From Firmicutes bacterium AM55-24TS (GTDB taxonomy: Bacteria > Bacillota > Clostridia > UBA1381): 47,487 bases of DNA. Location of the stretch: assembly GCA_003460745.1 (NCBI GenBank), contig QTVU01000022.1:1-47487 (forward strand), given 5' to 3'. Position 1 is the stretch's first letter; every line of letters starts with the position of its first letter. The position numbers and the translations under genes are program-made. A model generated the notes under the pieces. That model saw only the letters and a program-made list of their open reading frames with translations, searched no databases and had not been told where the DNA came from. Below are positions 31,413-42,818 of this stretch, in pieces.

Positions 31413-33568
31413 TCACTGAACTACAACGCCGTCAATTGTCGCAAGCGGCTTCTGTTCTAAGTTCCATACAAACGGTCTTACTGTATCACCCTTTAAAGCC
31501 AAAACATTTTCAATAGTCTTTTCAATATTCTCATCACCTGCTTCAGCATTAAAAGTATTTACTATTTTTATGCTCTTCAGTGTTTTATCACTGTTATAAA
31601 CGGCCACATAGATTGTAATGTCATTTACAACTTTATCAGTTGCGTTGCTTACGGTAAAGGTAAGTTTGTTATCTCCCGCTTTAACCTCGTTATCGTCATT
31701 ATATTTACATGTAACGGTGAATTCATTAGTCTGTTCGCCTGTTGTTATGCTCTCAACAAGCGGTGCGCCCATAACTCTGAGTTCCTTTGCAAGAATTACA
31801 TTTTTGTTCATCAGCGCATCATTCTTCATAACCGTATCAACCACTGTATTGCCGTTTTGGTCAACAATTTGAAGCCTGTCGCTTTCGGGCTTTAAAACTC
31901 CGTTGTTTGCAATCTTTATATATCGTCCCTCCGCATTTGTTACATTTTGGTCCTCGTGCATAGCGCAGTAGTATGGTCCATAATCATTGACGAACGGCGA
32001 AAGACGTCCCTCCACCACGTCATATGACTTTGAAAATACCGGTTTACTGCCAAAGGCGGCTGTATCGCTTACATAAACATCATACTTTTTCGGTGTATAC
32101 TGAGGTCCTGCATAGTATGATACAGTATCGACAATAGCCTTTTTGCCGAAATCTACTGTAATTGAACTGTTGCTTTTAAGCGTAAGACGGTCAGGGTCGG
32201 AGTCGACAAAGGGATGATAAGGAGCATATGAGTTGTATTGTGTATCTCCGTCAAACAACGCCGCAATGCCTGTTTCCTTTTCAACAGACATATAATCCTT
32301 TCTCGGGTCACTGCCAAAATCTGCGTCTGTCGCTTTTCCCTCAATGGTTACAGAATTACTATCGACTGTGTATGCCGACTTTGCCAAATCGCTGACCTCA
32401 CCGTAAAGCCTTATTGTATTCGGCAGCTTTGTTTTCGCCACATTTTCCGCGTTATATCCCCGCACGATTATTTTCTTTATCTCCATAAGATTATCCGCAA
32501 AATAACCCGTGGCGCCTTCATTCACTCTGAAATCGGCTTCGCCGCCGTCAGCCTTTATCCCAACGTACCACATATCCGCAGGAAGCTCTCCGACAATCCT
32601 TGAAAAGGTCTTCGGAGTGTCAAAAGTATACTCCGCTCCGTCATGAAGTATGTACTCAGACTCAAACACCGGACTGTAATAGTAGAACGCTATCTCAGGC
32701 ATATTCACCATAGCGTTTTCCGGCGTTCCCGTATAATTGTGGAAGTTGTGCCAATAAAAATCAACGCTGTTCGTTTTTTCACCCTCATTGCAAAGCGGAG
32801 CTTTTATAACGAAAACGCTCTTATTGCCGGTTTCTGAATCTATTGTTTTTGGCTCGCCAAAATCGTTCGCTTTGGTAAGCTCGTGTCTGTTTTTCGCGTT
32901 TTTATCAGGAATACGCACATAGAAATCCGCCGCATTTGAAGCGTCCATATAGACAATCGCATACGCAAATTCCAAAGCTTCATCAAATACAAAAGGAAGC
33001 TCTACCATTGCCAATGACTTATCCGTTGTCTTACCTTCTTTTATCGCATCATGATAAAGACCTGTAAGATTGCACTTTCCGAGATTTGCTATAGAGCCGT
33101 CCGCATTGTATGTGCCGTCAAAGAACTGAGTAAAATTGTCATTGGCAGCACTCCACATCGGTTTTGTATTTCCGTCGATACCTCTTGAGCCAAGTCCGAC
33201 ATTGGCTTTTGACGATGAATATCGTACAATCTGTTCAAGCTTAATCTTCGGCAGTCCCTCGCTACCTACCTGAGCTTGGCACATTTTGCTTTAGCTGTGC
33301 TTTCAAGATACTTTGTTTCATCGGTGTCATTTGAAAAGCTTACCGTCTGATACTCGCCGTAATTTGTTCCGTCCTCCGAAAACGCAATCATCACATCAGC
33401 CGTCTGCGCGTCCTTATAGGATAATGTAAACTTATCAAACGAGCACACCGCGCCAAACGGAATAATCTGCTCATCCGCTGCAAGGCTCACATTCGGTACG
33501 GCAGCCATACACGACATTGTCAGACCTGCCGACAGCAGCAGGCTGATTTTCTTTTTAATTTTTTTCAT
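31413..33568 (-). CDS. secreted protein of unknown function, galactose-binding-like sandwiches, one frameshift
   Basis: Corrected length is 718 residues. ATG 33568 opens a clear signal peptide (MKKIKKKISLLLSAGL ... VSLAAD); the ribosome binding site is weak (GGAAAAG). I recognise no catalytic family. Several beta-sandwich stretches resemble discoidin or galactose-binding folds, for example SITVDFGKKAIVDTVSYYAG and KKYDVYVSDTAAFG. The last 90 residues are an Ala-x-Tyr/Phe-x-Trp module (IYVAVYNSDKTL ... VRPFVWNLEQKPL). The frame breaks near 33268, where one G restores RVGSEGLPKIKLE. It lies 17 bases before the GH43-CBM gene and 213 bases after the GH88 gene. It may be a binding protein or an enzyme of an unnamed family. 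Confidence 0.6.
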
Positions 33569-33781
33569 AATCTTTTCCAAGCCTTTCCGTCTGCAAATAT
33601 TTGTTATTATGCAAAGCGCAGACATTACTCCGCATAAAATTTATTTAATGTTAAAAGACGCAGCCGTGCAGCGCCGATAACAGCGCCGCTTAGCTACGTC
33701 CTCCTGTAATATATACGATATGAATATCGCTTAAATAGCATGTTCATCGTTATAATGAATATACTGCTTAAATATTTAATT

Positions 33782-34894
33782 TTACCAATACTTTTTCCAT
33801 TCGCCGCCTGAGACTATTCTGACAAGTGCTTCCATAAAGTAATAGTCGCCCCATATGTTACACTCAGGTCTGTCACCTCTCATTCGGGCATACATACCGT
33901 CAGTCAAAAGCCCCGTAGAGGTTATTTTATCAGTCATATATTTGTCAATAAGTGAATTGAGTATCTCCTCAGCCGCCTGCATATATCGTTCATTTGGCAC
34001 ATGCTTATTCATTTCGAGTATGCCGCATAATGTTATTGATGCCGCAGAAGTATCTCGCGGCTCATCGCCGTTTGTAAAAATCATATCCCAGTAGGGAACT
34101 TTATCCTCCGGCAATTTGCTTAGGAAACAATCCACAAGTCCGTTGAATATCGGAATTATACTTTCATCTTTCGTATATGAGTAGCCTAACGCCGTGCCGT
34201 ATATTCCCCACGACTGTCCTCTTGCCCAACAGGAATCATCGCTGTAGCCCTGATGTGTTTCACCCCTCAACGGTCTGCCCGTTTCCTTGTCGAAGTAAAA
34301 GGTGTGGTGGGTTGTAAAGTCGTCGCGTATCGCATTTGAAACAGTTGCTTTCAGATGTGACACCGCCATATTTCTGTATTTTTCCTCACCTGTAGTCTCA
34401 GCCGCCCAGAACAAAAGCGGAATATTAAGCATGCAGTCGATAATAAGCTTATGGCTTGCCGGGTCGTTAAGATTACCCCATGCTTGTATAAAGCCTCCCT
34501 TATCGCTGAAGCGTTTTGCAAGCAACTCTGCGGCTTCAAGTGCAGTTTTCTTTGCCTTCTCACTGCCTGTTATCTTGTAGTCGGCAACACATGAAAGACT
34601 GTAAAGGAAGCCTATATCGTGAGTATTAAGAGTATCAAGCCTGTTATCAAGTCTGTCTCTGAAATCGGCGGATTGCTCCTGCGCTTTTTTCATAAAGCAT
34701 TCCTCTTTTGTCATTTCATACGCAAGCCAAAGCATACCCGTATAAAAGCTGTTAGTCCATTCATAATTTGTCTGACCGTCGTACAAGTAGTCGCGGCTCT
34801 GAGGACACGGATAAAGAGAACCGAAAATATCAATATTTTCTCTTTCCCTGTCTATGCAGTATTCAAGCGCTTTTTTGATTTTTTCAATATTCAT
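33782..34894 (-). CDS. ugl: GH88 unsaturated glucuronyl hydrolase
   Basis: This 370-residue cytoplasmic protein hydrates the double bond of a 4,5-unsaturated uronic acid at the non-reducing end of lyase products, which releases the sugar. The catalytic Asp pair is Asp93 in THDIGFLYS and Asp153 in IIDCMLNIPL, with spacing as in Bacillus UGL (88 and 149). The WARGQSWGIYG motif near residue 232 is the GH88 form; GH105 enzymes have WARGNGW instead. ATG 34894 is chosen. The in-frame TTG 36 bases earlier lies inside the end of the preceding gene, whose stop is 16 bases upstream. It is intact. Its presence implies that a lyase acts on a uronate-containing polymer, and the heparinase-like gene in this locus is the obvious partner. 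Confidence 0.93.
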   Translation of the reverse strand: MNIEKIKKALEYCIDRERENIDIFGSLYPCPQSRDYLYDGQTNYEWTNSFYTGMLWLAYEMTKEECFMKKAQEQSADFRDRLDNRLDTLNTHDIGFLYSLSCVADYKITGSEKAKKTALEAAELLAKRFSDKGGFIQAWGNLNDPASHKLIIDCMLNIPLLFWAAETTGEEKYRNMAVSHLKATVSNAIRDDFTTHHTFYFDKETGRPLRGETHQGYSDDSCWARGQSWGIYGTALGYSYTKDESIIPIFNGLVDCFLSKLPEDKVPYWDMIFTNGDEPRDTSAASITLCGILEMNKHVPNERYMQAAEEILNSLIDKYMTDKITSTGLLTDGMYARMRGDRPECNIWGDYYFMEALVRIVSGGEWKKYW

Positions 34895-34910
34895 AGTTTT
34901 ATTTATCCTC

Positions 34911-36541
34911 TCACTGCTTAATAATTTCAACTCTGCTTATATATTCATTTTCATCGCCTGTTTTTGAATTCTCGGCGGAAAGTCCCCAAATACTGAAATC
35001 AATACCTCCGTCCTGACGGTTCATAAACGAAGCGTCAGTTACATTAAGAGTATGCGTAATCCATGTATCTGTGCCGGTCTTCTGAATATATACATCCTTA
35101 TAGCGGTTTTCCTCTGTTGAGTATGCATAACGAATTCTATCTGTTCCATGGTCGAAATATGTTATATTTATCTGACAATTATGATCGTCCGGATCCATAA
35201 AATCATCATCTAAATTCAATATACATCTCTTTCCGACACCTATTGAAATACAGCCCTCGCCACCCTGTTCAGTTTGCTTTGTGTAATAATAGGCTGTGGC
35301 TGTTCCTGTTGTGACTGCGTCAGGCATACGTTCTGTCCCATTCCGTCAAAGCTTATGACAGCCGTCGTAACAATAGGTTCAACCTCAAGCGGATTTACAT
35401 ATTGTTCATCAGGCGACTGCTTGACAAGCATAACCTCTGATATATACTCGTCTACACCTGCGCCGCTCTCGTTTTCCGCAAATATGCTTATATCAGCGCC
35501 ATCGCTCTGTGAATGAGAAAATTGCGCATTCTTTATAACTAACCTTGCTTCCTTCCAGACATTTGTATTTGTCTTGGCAATATATCCGCTGCAATACGGC
35601 ATGTTTGCGACATTATATGCAATACGTATTCTGTCAACGCCGCTATCAAAATATTTTACAACCAATGTAAAGTACTTATCATCAGAAGTAATATATCCGT
35701 CGTCAAGCTTAAATGACAAATTCTTTCCTACGGTTATTTTTTCGCACGTTACTCCTTCATATTCCGTTTTCTCACTGTCTGTCGCTATTGACATACCTGT
35801 TCCGCTGCCTTCAGCGAAGTTATAACTTATGGCATGCTCCAAATCGCCGCGAAGCTCATCGGAAACAACACCGGCTGCCGGTTCACTTGAATAATACGCG
35901 CTTATAAGTCCATCGTCACCGCATCCGGCTATATCAGATACCGACATAATTCCATTGTCCGCTAAATATCTCACAAGCGCGGTTGTACCGCCGTAAACGC
36001 TTACATACAGCGAATTATATGATATATCTATAAGGTCTGAACGACTTCCGTTCATATCAGTGTCAGCAGAACACATTCCCAACGGCTTTGCCGTCTCAAG
36101 CGCATGTTCATAAATATCAGACGATGCGTTTCCTTTATATCCAAGCATTCTCAAATACATTGCGCATAATTGTCTTAAGGTTACATTCTCAGCTGCGCCG
36201 AAATAACCATCCTCAATTCCATAACACAATCCTATACTTTCACCGTATGCAACATACGGCTTTGCCCATTCTGAAACATCAGCAAAAGAGCAGTTATAAT
36301 TTTCTTTAAATACATTATCCAAATTTCCCGTCACACGCAGAACTGCAACAATCGCCTGCTCGCGCGTACAAATCATCCCTAATCCCGGGTCAAAGCCCGT
36401 GTCGCTTACGCCCTTTATCAGCCCAAGACGATACAGCACTTCTGCCTTGTCATTAATCTTCGTCACCTCTGCCGCAGCAACATTTGCACCTAAGAGAGCA
36501 GCGGCAATAATCACTGAAATAATTCTTTTAAATTTCTTCAT
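34911..36541 (-). CDS. SLH-anchored protein with two recurring sandwich modules, one frameshift
   Basis: Corrected length is 543 residues. ATG 36541 has AGGAGG 5 bases upstream. A signal peptide (ending NVAAAEV) is followed by three S-layer homology repeats (about 30-215, for example FADVSEWAKPYVAYGESIGLCYG). Two copies of the recurring module follow (YFDSGVDRIRIAY and YFDHGTDRIRYAY), each ending in EYIS-x-V. No catalytic domain is seen, so it may be a wall-bound carbohydrate-binding protein. The frame breaks near 35342; one base restores DGNGTERMPDAV. It starts 10 bases after the stop of the beta-helix gene. Confidence 0.8.
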
Positions 36542-36551
36542 GCCGTCCTCC

Positions 36552-39500
36552 TTATCTTCCATAAAGCTCAAATTCCCAAATACTGCTGTATTGGTTTACA
36601 TTATTGCCGTTAAACTTAGCGCATACATACCTTCCGTATGCGGGTGTTTCCAAGACATATTCTTCTAATTGATCTGTTGTTCCGCTGTTCTTTGTGTCAA
36701 GCACCTGTGTCCATGTCTTGCCGTCCTCACTAACCTCTATAGTAAACGGATATACTCTCGGATTACCGGAGAAGAATGCAAGCTTTATTGAGGTTATCGG
36801 ATGCTTTGAACCCAAATCAATCATAATGTTGTTTGCACCGATTGACGACCATCTTGTATCCATTTTGCCGTCTGCAGCATATGAGGCAACATTCGCAGTT
36901 TCCTGTGCAGTTGCTGAAATTGAATATGTATTCAGCTTAACAATCGGACTTGTTGAATTCTTATCTACGTCGGGGAGATTTGGTATATTAACCGTCAATT
37001 CTCTATTCTTTGGACTCCATGAAATCTGTGAGCCTATGGCATCCGTAATAAATGACGACGGAACCATCATACTCCCGTTCATCAGCTTGGCAGGCAAAGA
37101 CAGCGTTACTTTTCTGCCGTCCGCAATGGCATATATGCTGTCCGCAGTTACCATAATTGACTTATCACTTCTCGAGACAGAAAGTGTTTTTGAGCCATTG
37201 TCAATTTCATATGAGTATCCAAACTGCTCAAGAATTTTCTCCATTGGAACATAAAGCGTGCTGCCCTCTATAAAAGGCACCTGATTTTCCATATTAAGCT
37301 TCGTTCCTCCCGCTCTCACCGAAATAGATAAATCAGCAAGCGGAACGGTAACAGCCGGATTTTTAACCCTTCTAAATTCTACTCCCTGCAAATCATGGTT
37401 TCCTGTCCATTCCTTATACGAACCCGGAACAATTTCCTGCATAGAAGCATTGTGAAGATAGTTCACGCCAACAAACGATGCGTTTCCCGTATTTCCGTCC
37501 ATTAGACGTTCCTTGATTGTGTTTATCTTTGCATTTCTCACTATAAGCTGACCGTTGTTAAGAATAAAGCACCTGTCGAGCGAGGATGCGAAATTTCCGG
37601 ATTGAAGCTCTATCGTTCCGCCGTTGCACTCAACGAAGTGACCAAGACTTCCCCATATTGCGATACCGTGCAGAGTAACCTTTCCTTTGAATGACGGTGC
37701 CGTTTCAAATCCGCCCGAAATCTTATCATGGCTGTTAATACCAACAAGCTGAGTATTTATAAACGAAAAGCCTCCCTCTCCTATATCCTCAACCAACAAT
37801 GCAGTTCTGGAATTGTCTGAGCCATATCCAAGCGATAGTCCTGAAGGACCCGTGCCATTTTCGCTCATAAGCCTCAATCCCACGCCTGCCGGGAATATAA
37901 AATCGTTGTAAAACAGTATATTCTTTGTGTCACCAAGAATGAAGGGCTGATAATTATCCTTCATATATCCATCAATCGCCGAAACAGCAGCGTCATATTT
38001 TTCCTTAATCACCGGGTCGTTGTTATTCTTGACCGGAGTTCCACTGCCTTCCCACGATCCATGCTTGCTCTCATATCCTGTAGTAACTGTGTTATAATTC
38101 ATCTGAGTATTAGATATGAGGCAATCCTCGCTGCCGGCGCCTACACGCACGCCAATATGCCAGCATGAACCGCAGAGATATTCCATATATGCTCTGTCGC
38201 ATCTGTATGTGAACAAATCAGCAAAATCATATGCGTTTCTGATTGCCATATTAATAATTGAAACATCTGCACCCATACCCTGCACAGTGTAAGGGAATTT
38301 AATAGGGTCATTATAATCCTGTTCCGGATAATCTACACAGATACCGCGTATAGTTGATTTCTCCTGAAGATGAATTGTCGCTCCGCCTTCCTGACCCTTG
38401 CCGTGATATATTTCGAGCGTGGAGCCGTTCTTTCTCGGCATAGTACCTGTATCAAGCGCGCCTCTGAACTCGACATTCGACGGCACTGTTAATTCAGACT
38501 TAATGCCATAGAATCCGGGCGGTAAAAATACGATACCACCGCCGTCAGCCGCCGCTTTGTCAAGGGCTTTCTGGATTGCCGGAGCATCATCGGTTACACC
38601 GTCTATTTTTACGCCGAAATCTTTAGCATTATACATAACAGCTCTCGGCGGCTTAACCTCCAGAACATTTACCTGAGGAAATTCAGGAGTGGGTTCCATT
38701 TCAACAGGAGTATCATCAACTGTAACTGTTAGAACTGAATTGTTTTCTATTGTTTTAGTTTCCTTAAATGTGCTTCCAAGTATTGAAGCATTGCTGTACT
38801 TGCCAAGCGTTATCTGAGGAGCTGCATTGTTAAACTTACAATTAAGCATGCTTGCATAGCCTGCTGAAAGAGAAACCTTACCGCTCTCTATATCCATCTC
38901 CTGCATCATAACCTGACCTGTACCCTCGTTTAATATGGCGTTATCCGTTGCGTTATAGTCCAGCCTATAAGCGATATTTTACTTGCCATTGTATTTCTTG
39001 CCACAAAACCGTTTTCACAGTTATCAATCTCCGTATGCGTGATAACCATACCTGAATTTGAGGTATCCTCAATCGCAACACCTATATGGCAATTGCTAAA
39101 CTTCATACCGTAATTTTCACCGTTAGGGTACATATTTGATATTCGGCTTTCGCCATTCCATGCTCCTTCGCAGAAGGAATTTAGCGCATAAAAGCCAACA
39201 CCGTAACGGTCCGCCGTAAGCCAGCGTCCGTATGACCAGTCATTACGGCTCATCTCATATGCTATACCGTTTTCATATATGTAGCTTCTGTGCGAATCTT
39301 TATCGCTGGGAGCTCCCGGAAGTCCCGAGTTTTCCCAATACAGCGGTGAAAAATCGCAGTTCTCTATTCTGCCGACATCGGCAAGAGAATCTATGCGAAT
39401 TCCGCTTTTCAGCGGTGTGCCGTATATATTACGAACAATGGGACAACCGCCCATATTAGGGTTGTTTTTATAGCCAAGATATGCGTTGACAAATTCAATA

Positions 39501-40075
39501 TTGTCAACCGTAACATAGTCGTTACCCCAAACAGACGGATCACCCATCTGAATAGCAGGAGGATATGGCTGAATATTATCAGCCTCCTGCTCCGGATACC
39601 ATATTGCAAGGTCATGAATACCCGTAACCGGCTGCATCATGATAAAAGGATCTCCTTCTATACTTCCTCTTCCGGCATATGCCTGCAAAATAGTTCCTTT
39701 TACAGCCTTATCTCTGCCAGGCGTATCAATCTCTCCATTAATCGAAACTCCCTGCTTCATAACAAGATTTCCCTTAATAGCATATCTGCCCTCAGGTACC
39801 CAAATGGTGCAGCCGCCTGCCGCAGCGGCCGCGTCTATTGCATCCTGAAACGCCTTGGTATCATCAGTTACTCCGTCACCCTTAGCGCCGAAATCCTGAA
39901 CCGTATAGCCGGCTATTACATATTCATCTGTATAGTAATCCGTCTGGTACAGTTTAAAATTCGGAGCGGGATATGAAGGCTTTTCCTCCTCGGCAGCATT
40001 CGCCGCCGGAATAATTGATAGAAGCATGGCAGCGGATATAACCGCCGCCGCTGCTTGTTTAATTTTCTTCATCAT
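36552..40075 (-). CDS. secreted double beta-helix (pectate lyase 3/GH55-like) protein with CBM32, one frameshift
   Basis: Corrected length is 1174 residues. Domains in order: signal peptide (ending NAAEEEK); a first right-handed beta-helix opening with VQDFGAKGDGVTDDTKAFQDAID; a second opening with AKDFGVKIDGVTDDAPAIQKALD; a copper-amine-oxidase-N-like domain (VPMEKILEQFGYSYEI ... MMVPSSFITDAIG); and a C-terminal F5/8 type C domain. Two pectate-lyase-3 type helices in one chain is the GH55 exo-beta-1,3-glucanase plan, but many such proteins are lyases or unassigned, so the reaction is open. The frame breaks in the T4 run at 38977-38980; restoring a base yields IAYRLDYNATDNAILNEG. The ribosome binding site AGGAGG overlaps the stop of the preceding gene. 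Confidence 0.8.
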
Positions 40076-40088
40076 GTTCCGCTGCCTC

Positions 40089-42801
40089 CTATTCTAAAAT
40101 TAACTGAATTTCCGCAATATACGTATCCGTATCTCTTTCGTTGGATTCCTCTTTTGTCTTGCCCCATACCGCAAAATTTGTCTTCTCATCCTGAAGTCCA
40201 TTATTAGCGCTCGTGTCTGCTGGACTCGCATTTATCAAATCGGTTACATCAAGTTCATACCATTTCCATGTATTGGTATCTTCCTTTTGGATATTAACTG
40301 TCTTGTTTCTGTCCGTATTGGATATATAGCAAACTCTTATTCCGTCCGTACCGTTATCATAATAACAAATACGAATTTTTGCATTTCTCGGTTCTGCGCC
40401 TATCAAATTCTGAAGCGTATCATCAAATCTCAGTGAAATTCTCTGACCGTTAATCCAGCCACCTGAGCCGTCTGTTTTTTCATGTGCAGCCAAAATTTTT
40501 CTGCATTTAATTCCGCCAATCTCTGCCGCTTCACTATAGCCAAACCATGCTGTATTTGCAACATGCTGATTTGTGCCTCCCCAGTATACGGTCATCTTTT
40601 CACCTGTATATGTTGTGTCATAGGTTGTACCGTCAAGCAGTCTTATTCCGGCGAAATTATCTTTATTGACCGTAAATTTCTCTGTGCCTGTTCCAAGAGC
40701 TGTGCCTTCAATATCAACCGCCTCCACTTTATATGTATAATCCTCATACCATACAAGTTCTTCACTGCTGTCGTCATATTCCGTATTGGTTATAGGCTCA
40801 TTTGTAAGTTTTTCCTCACCGCGGTATACATTATATCCTGCGGCATTCTCAACTGCATCCCATTTAAAAGCTATATTCTCAAGCGTTGACTTATCCATAT
40901 CCTGTTCCAGTGAAATATCGGAAGGTTTCGGCTGTTCGGTAGGCTGTGGTGTCTCAACCGGAGTTTCATCTTCAAGAATAAGCTCAAATTGAGAAATATA
41001 TTCTGTTGAACCAACGGCATCACCTGAGCCCTTTGCCCATATAGTAAGGTTCGGTCCGTCAGGATATATCGGCGAAACCTTAGAGTCCACTCTGCCATCC
41101 TGATAGCCGCCCTTTGAACCCTGGTCATCACTTTCATTCACTAAATCGGTTACGACAAATTCCTCCCATTTCCAGTCTCCGCTATCTGTTTTCTGTATGT
41201 TAAGGTCAGAATATCTTTTCGTTTTACTGATATAGGAAATTCTGATTTTATCTGTTCCCTGATCCAGATATCTCACGCGAATCTTAGCGTTTCTCGGCTC
41301 ATTTCCAATTGCTTCGTTAAGCGGATTGCTGTATATAAGCACTAAACGCTTATCATCGTCAATCGCGCGACATTCCTCGTCATTTTGCGTTACTCCGTAA
41401 TTGTAAGCTTTATCACCAGAATTGTTAATCTGTTCATCATTATTCTTTCCTGCCCAGAATATATGAATAAGATCATTTTCGCTTTCTGAACAGCTATCAG
41501 CTGTCTGTCCTGCGAGGAAGTTGATAGATGCCTTCTTTATATCGGCAGGATTTATTGTCGGAGCCGGAGTTGGTGTCGGTGTTGGTTCAGCTGTCGGAGA
41601 AGGAGTCTGACCCGGTTCCAATGTTGGTGTAGGCTCCGGAGCATCGCCCTCAAGCACTACCTGAACCTCGGAAATATATGTCTCTACATCGACAACATCA
41701 CCTTTATCTGAATCAGCCTTTGACCATATTGTGAAATCAACACCCTCGTCCTGAGTTTTAGCACCCTCTCTCGGGTCAATAAATGCCGCAGTAAAATCGG
41801 ACACTTTTTGTTCTTTTGTAATCCATTGCTGTGTATTTGTTTTAACAATGTTAAATGTGGTATAACGCGCGCCTTTTCCCACATATGACACCTTAAATCC
41901 GTCTGTACCGTTGTCAAAATAGGTCACGCGTATAACAGCGTCTCTTACTCCATCGCCTATACGGTTTTTAAAATCGCCTGAATACTTAAACACTGCTCTT
42001 CCGTCAGCTGGAATACGTCTGCAAGGAACACCATCCTGTATGTAAGCCGTATTATAACCATACCAGCCTCATCTGTTTCCTTTCCAGTAGCAATATACAA
42101 TGACATTTTTTCTGTTATATTAGGTTGTGAAAACAAAACTGCTGCTATATCAGAATTATCAATGGAAACATCGGTCAGAAGTTTTCCGTCCGACTCATTG
42201 CCGTATTCATCATATGCAGTAAGACGATACTCTGCTTTTCCGGATTTATACCATTTCACACTTTCGTCATTAAAGTCTGCTGTTTTTGTATCACCGATTT
42301 TTTCGCCGTTTTTGTATATCCTGTAACCCTCAGTTTTATATTATCTTCGCATTCTTCCCATTTAAAGGATATTGCGCCCTTGTTGTTGAGCTTTACATTC
42401 CACGGATTTTCGGGAGCTGTATCTGATGACGCGATTGAATAAACCTGTGTTTTAGCATTCGCACTATTTAAACTATCCCAAATGCACATTGTCACATATG
42501 TATTTTGCGCATTGGTTATGTCTAATGTATTCTTAAATTCACCGCTGTTTGAATTTGTATATCGGACACTAACCAACTTATTAGTATTTTTTTCATATAT
42601 TGCATTTATCATCACCGCATCATTGTTGATACCAGAAGCATTGATAACGCATTCCAAACCACCGTTTGAAAGGGTATGTACAACTTCATTATTCTGTTTG
42701 AAATATGCTTCTTTAACAACAGCATCGGCTGCCATAACGCTGTATGATGTAAATGCTAATACAGCAGTTATTAGTCCGATTAGATATTTTATCTTTTTCA
42801 T
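40089..42801 (-). CDS. secreted protein with three recurring sandwich modules and Pro-Thr linkers, two frameshifts
   Basis: Corrected length is 904 residues. A signal peptide (ending YSVMAADAV) is followed by an Ala-x-Tyr/Phe-x-Trp module (MINAIYEKNTNKLV ... VTMCIWDSLN) and a fibronectin type III domain. Three copies of the recurring module follow (YFDNGTDGFKVSY, YLDQGTDKIRISY, YYDNGTDGIRVCY). Linkers rich in Pro, Thr and Glu separate them, and a second fibronectin-like domain lies before the last copy. No catalytic residues are recognised; it looks like a multivalent binding or spacer protein. Frames break in the T4 run at 42334-42337 and near 42066, one base missing each. AAAGGAG precedes the ATG. 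It lies 17 bases behind the 875-residue SLH gene. Confidence 0.75.
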
Positions 42802-42818
42802 TTACATACTCCTTTCTA

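Noticed and set aside
33569..33781. Palindrome CGATATGAATATCG (33716-33729) and repeated CAGCGCCG as operator or terminator
   Set aside because: The palindrome has no second copy here and no clear promoter beside it. The CAGCGCCG copies are direct, not inverted, so they form no terminator. No gene is seen in this 213-base gap.
1450..42337. Homopolymer frameshifts as deliberate phase variation or programmed frameshifting
   Set aside because: The runs are short (often 2 to 4 bases), differ in sequence, occur at arbitrary places including near C-termini, and lack slippery heptamers with downstream structures.
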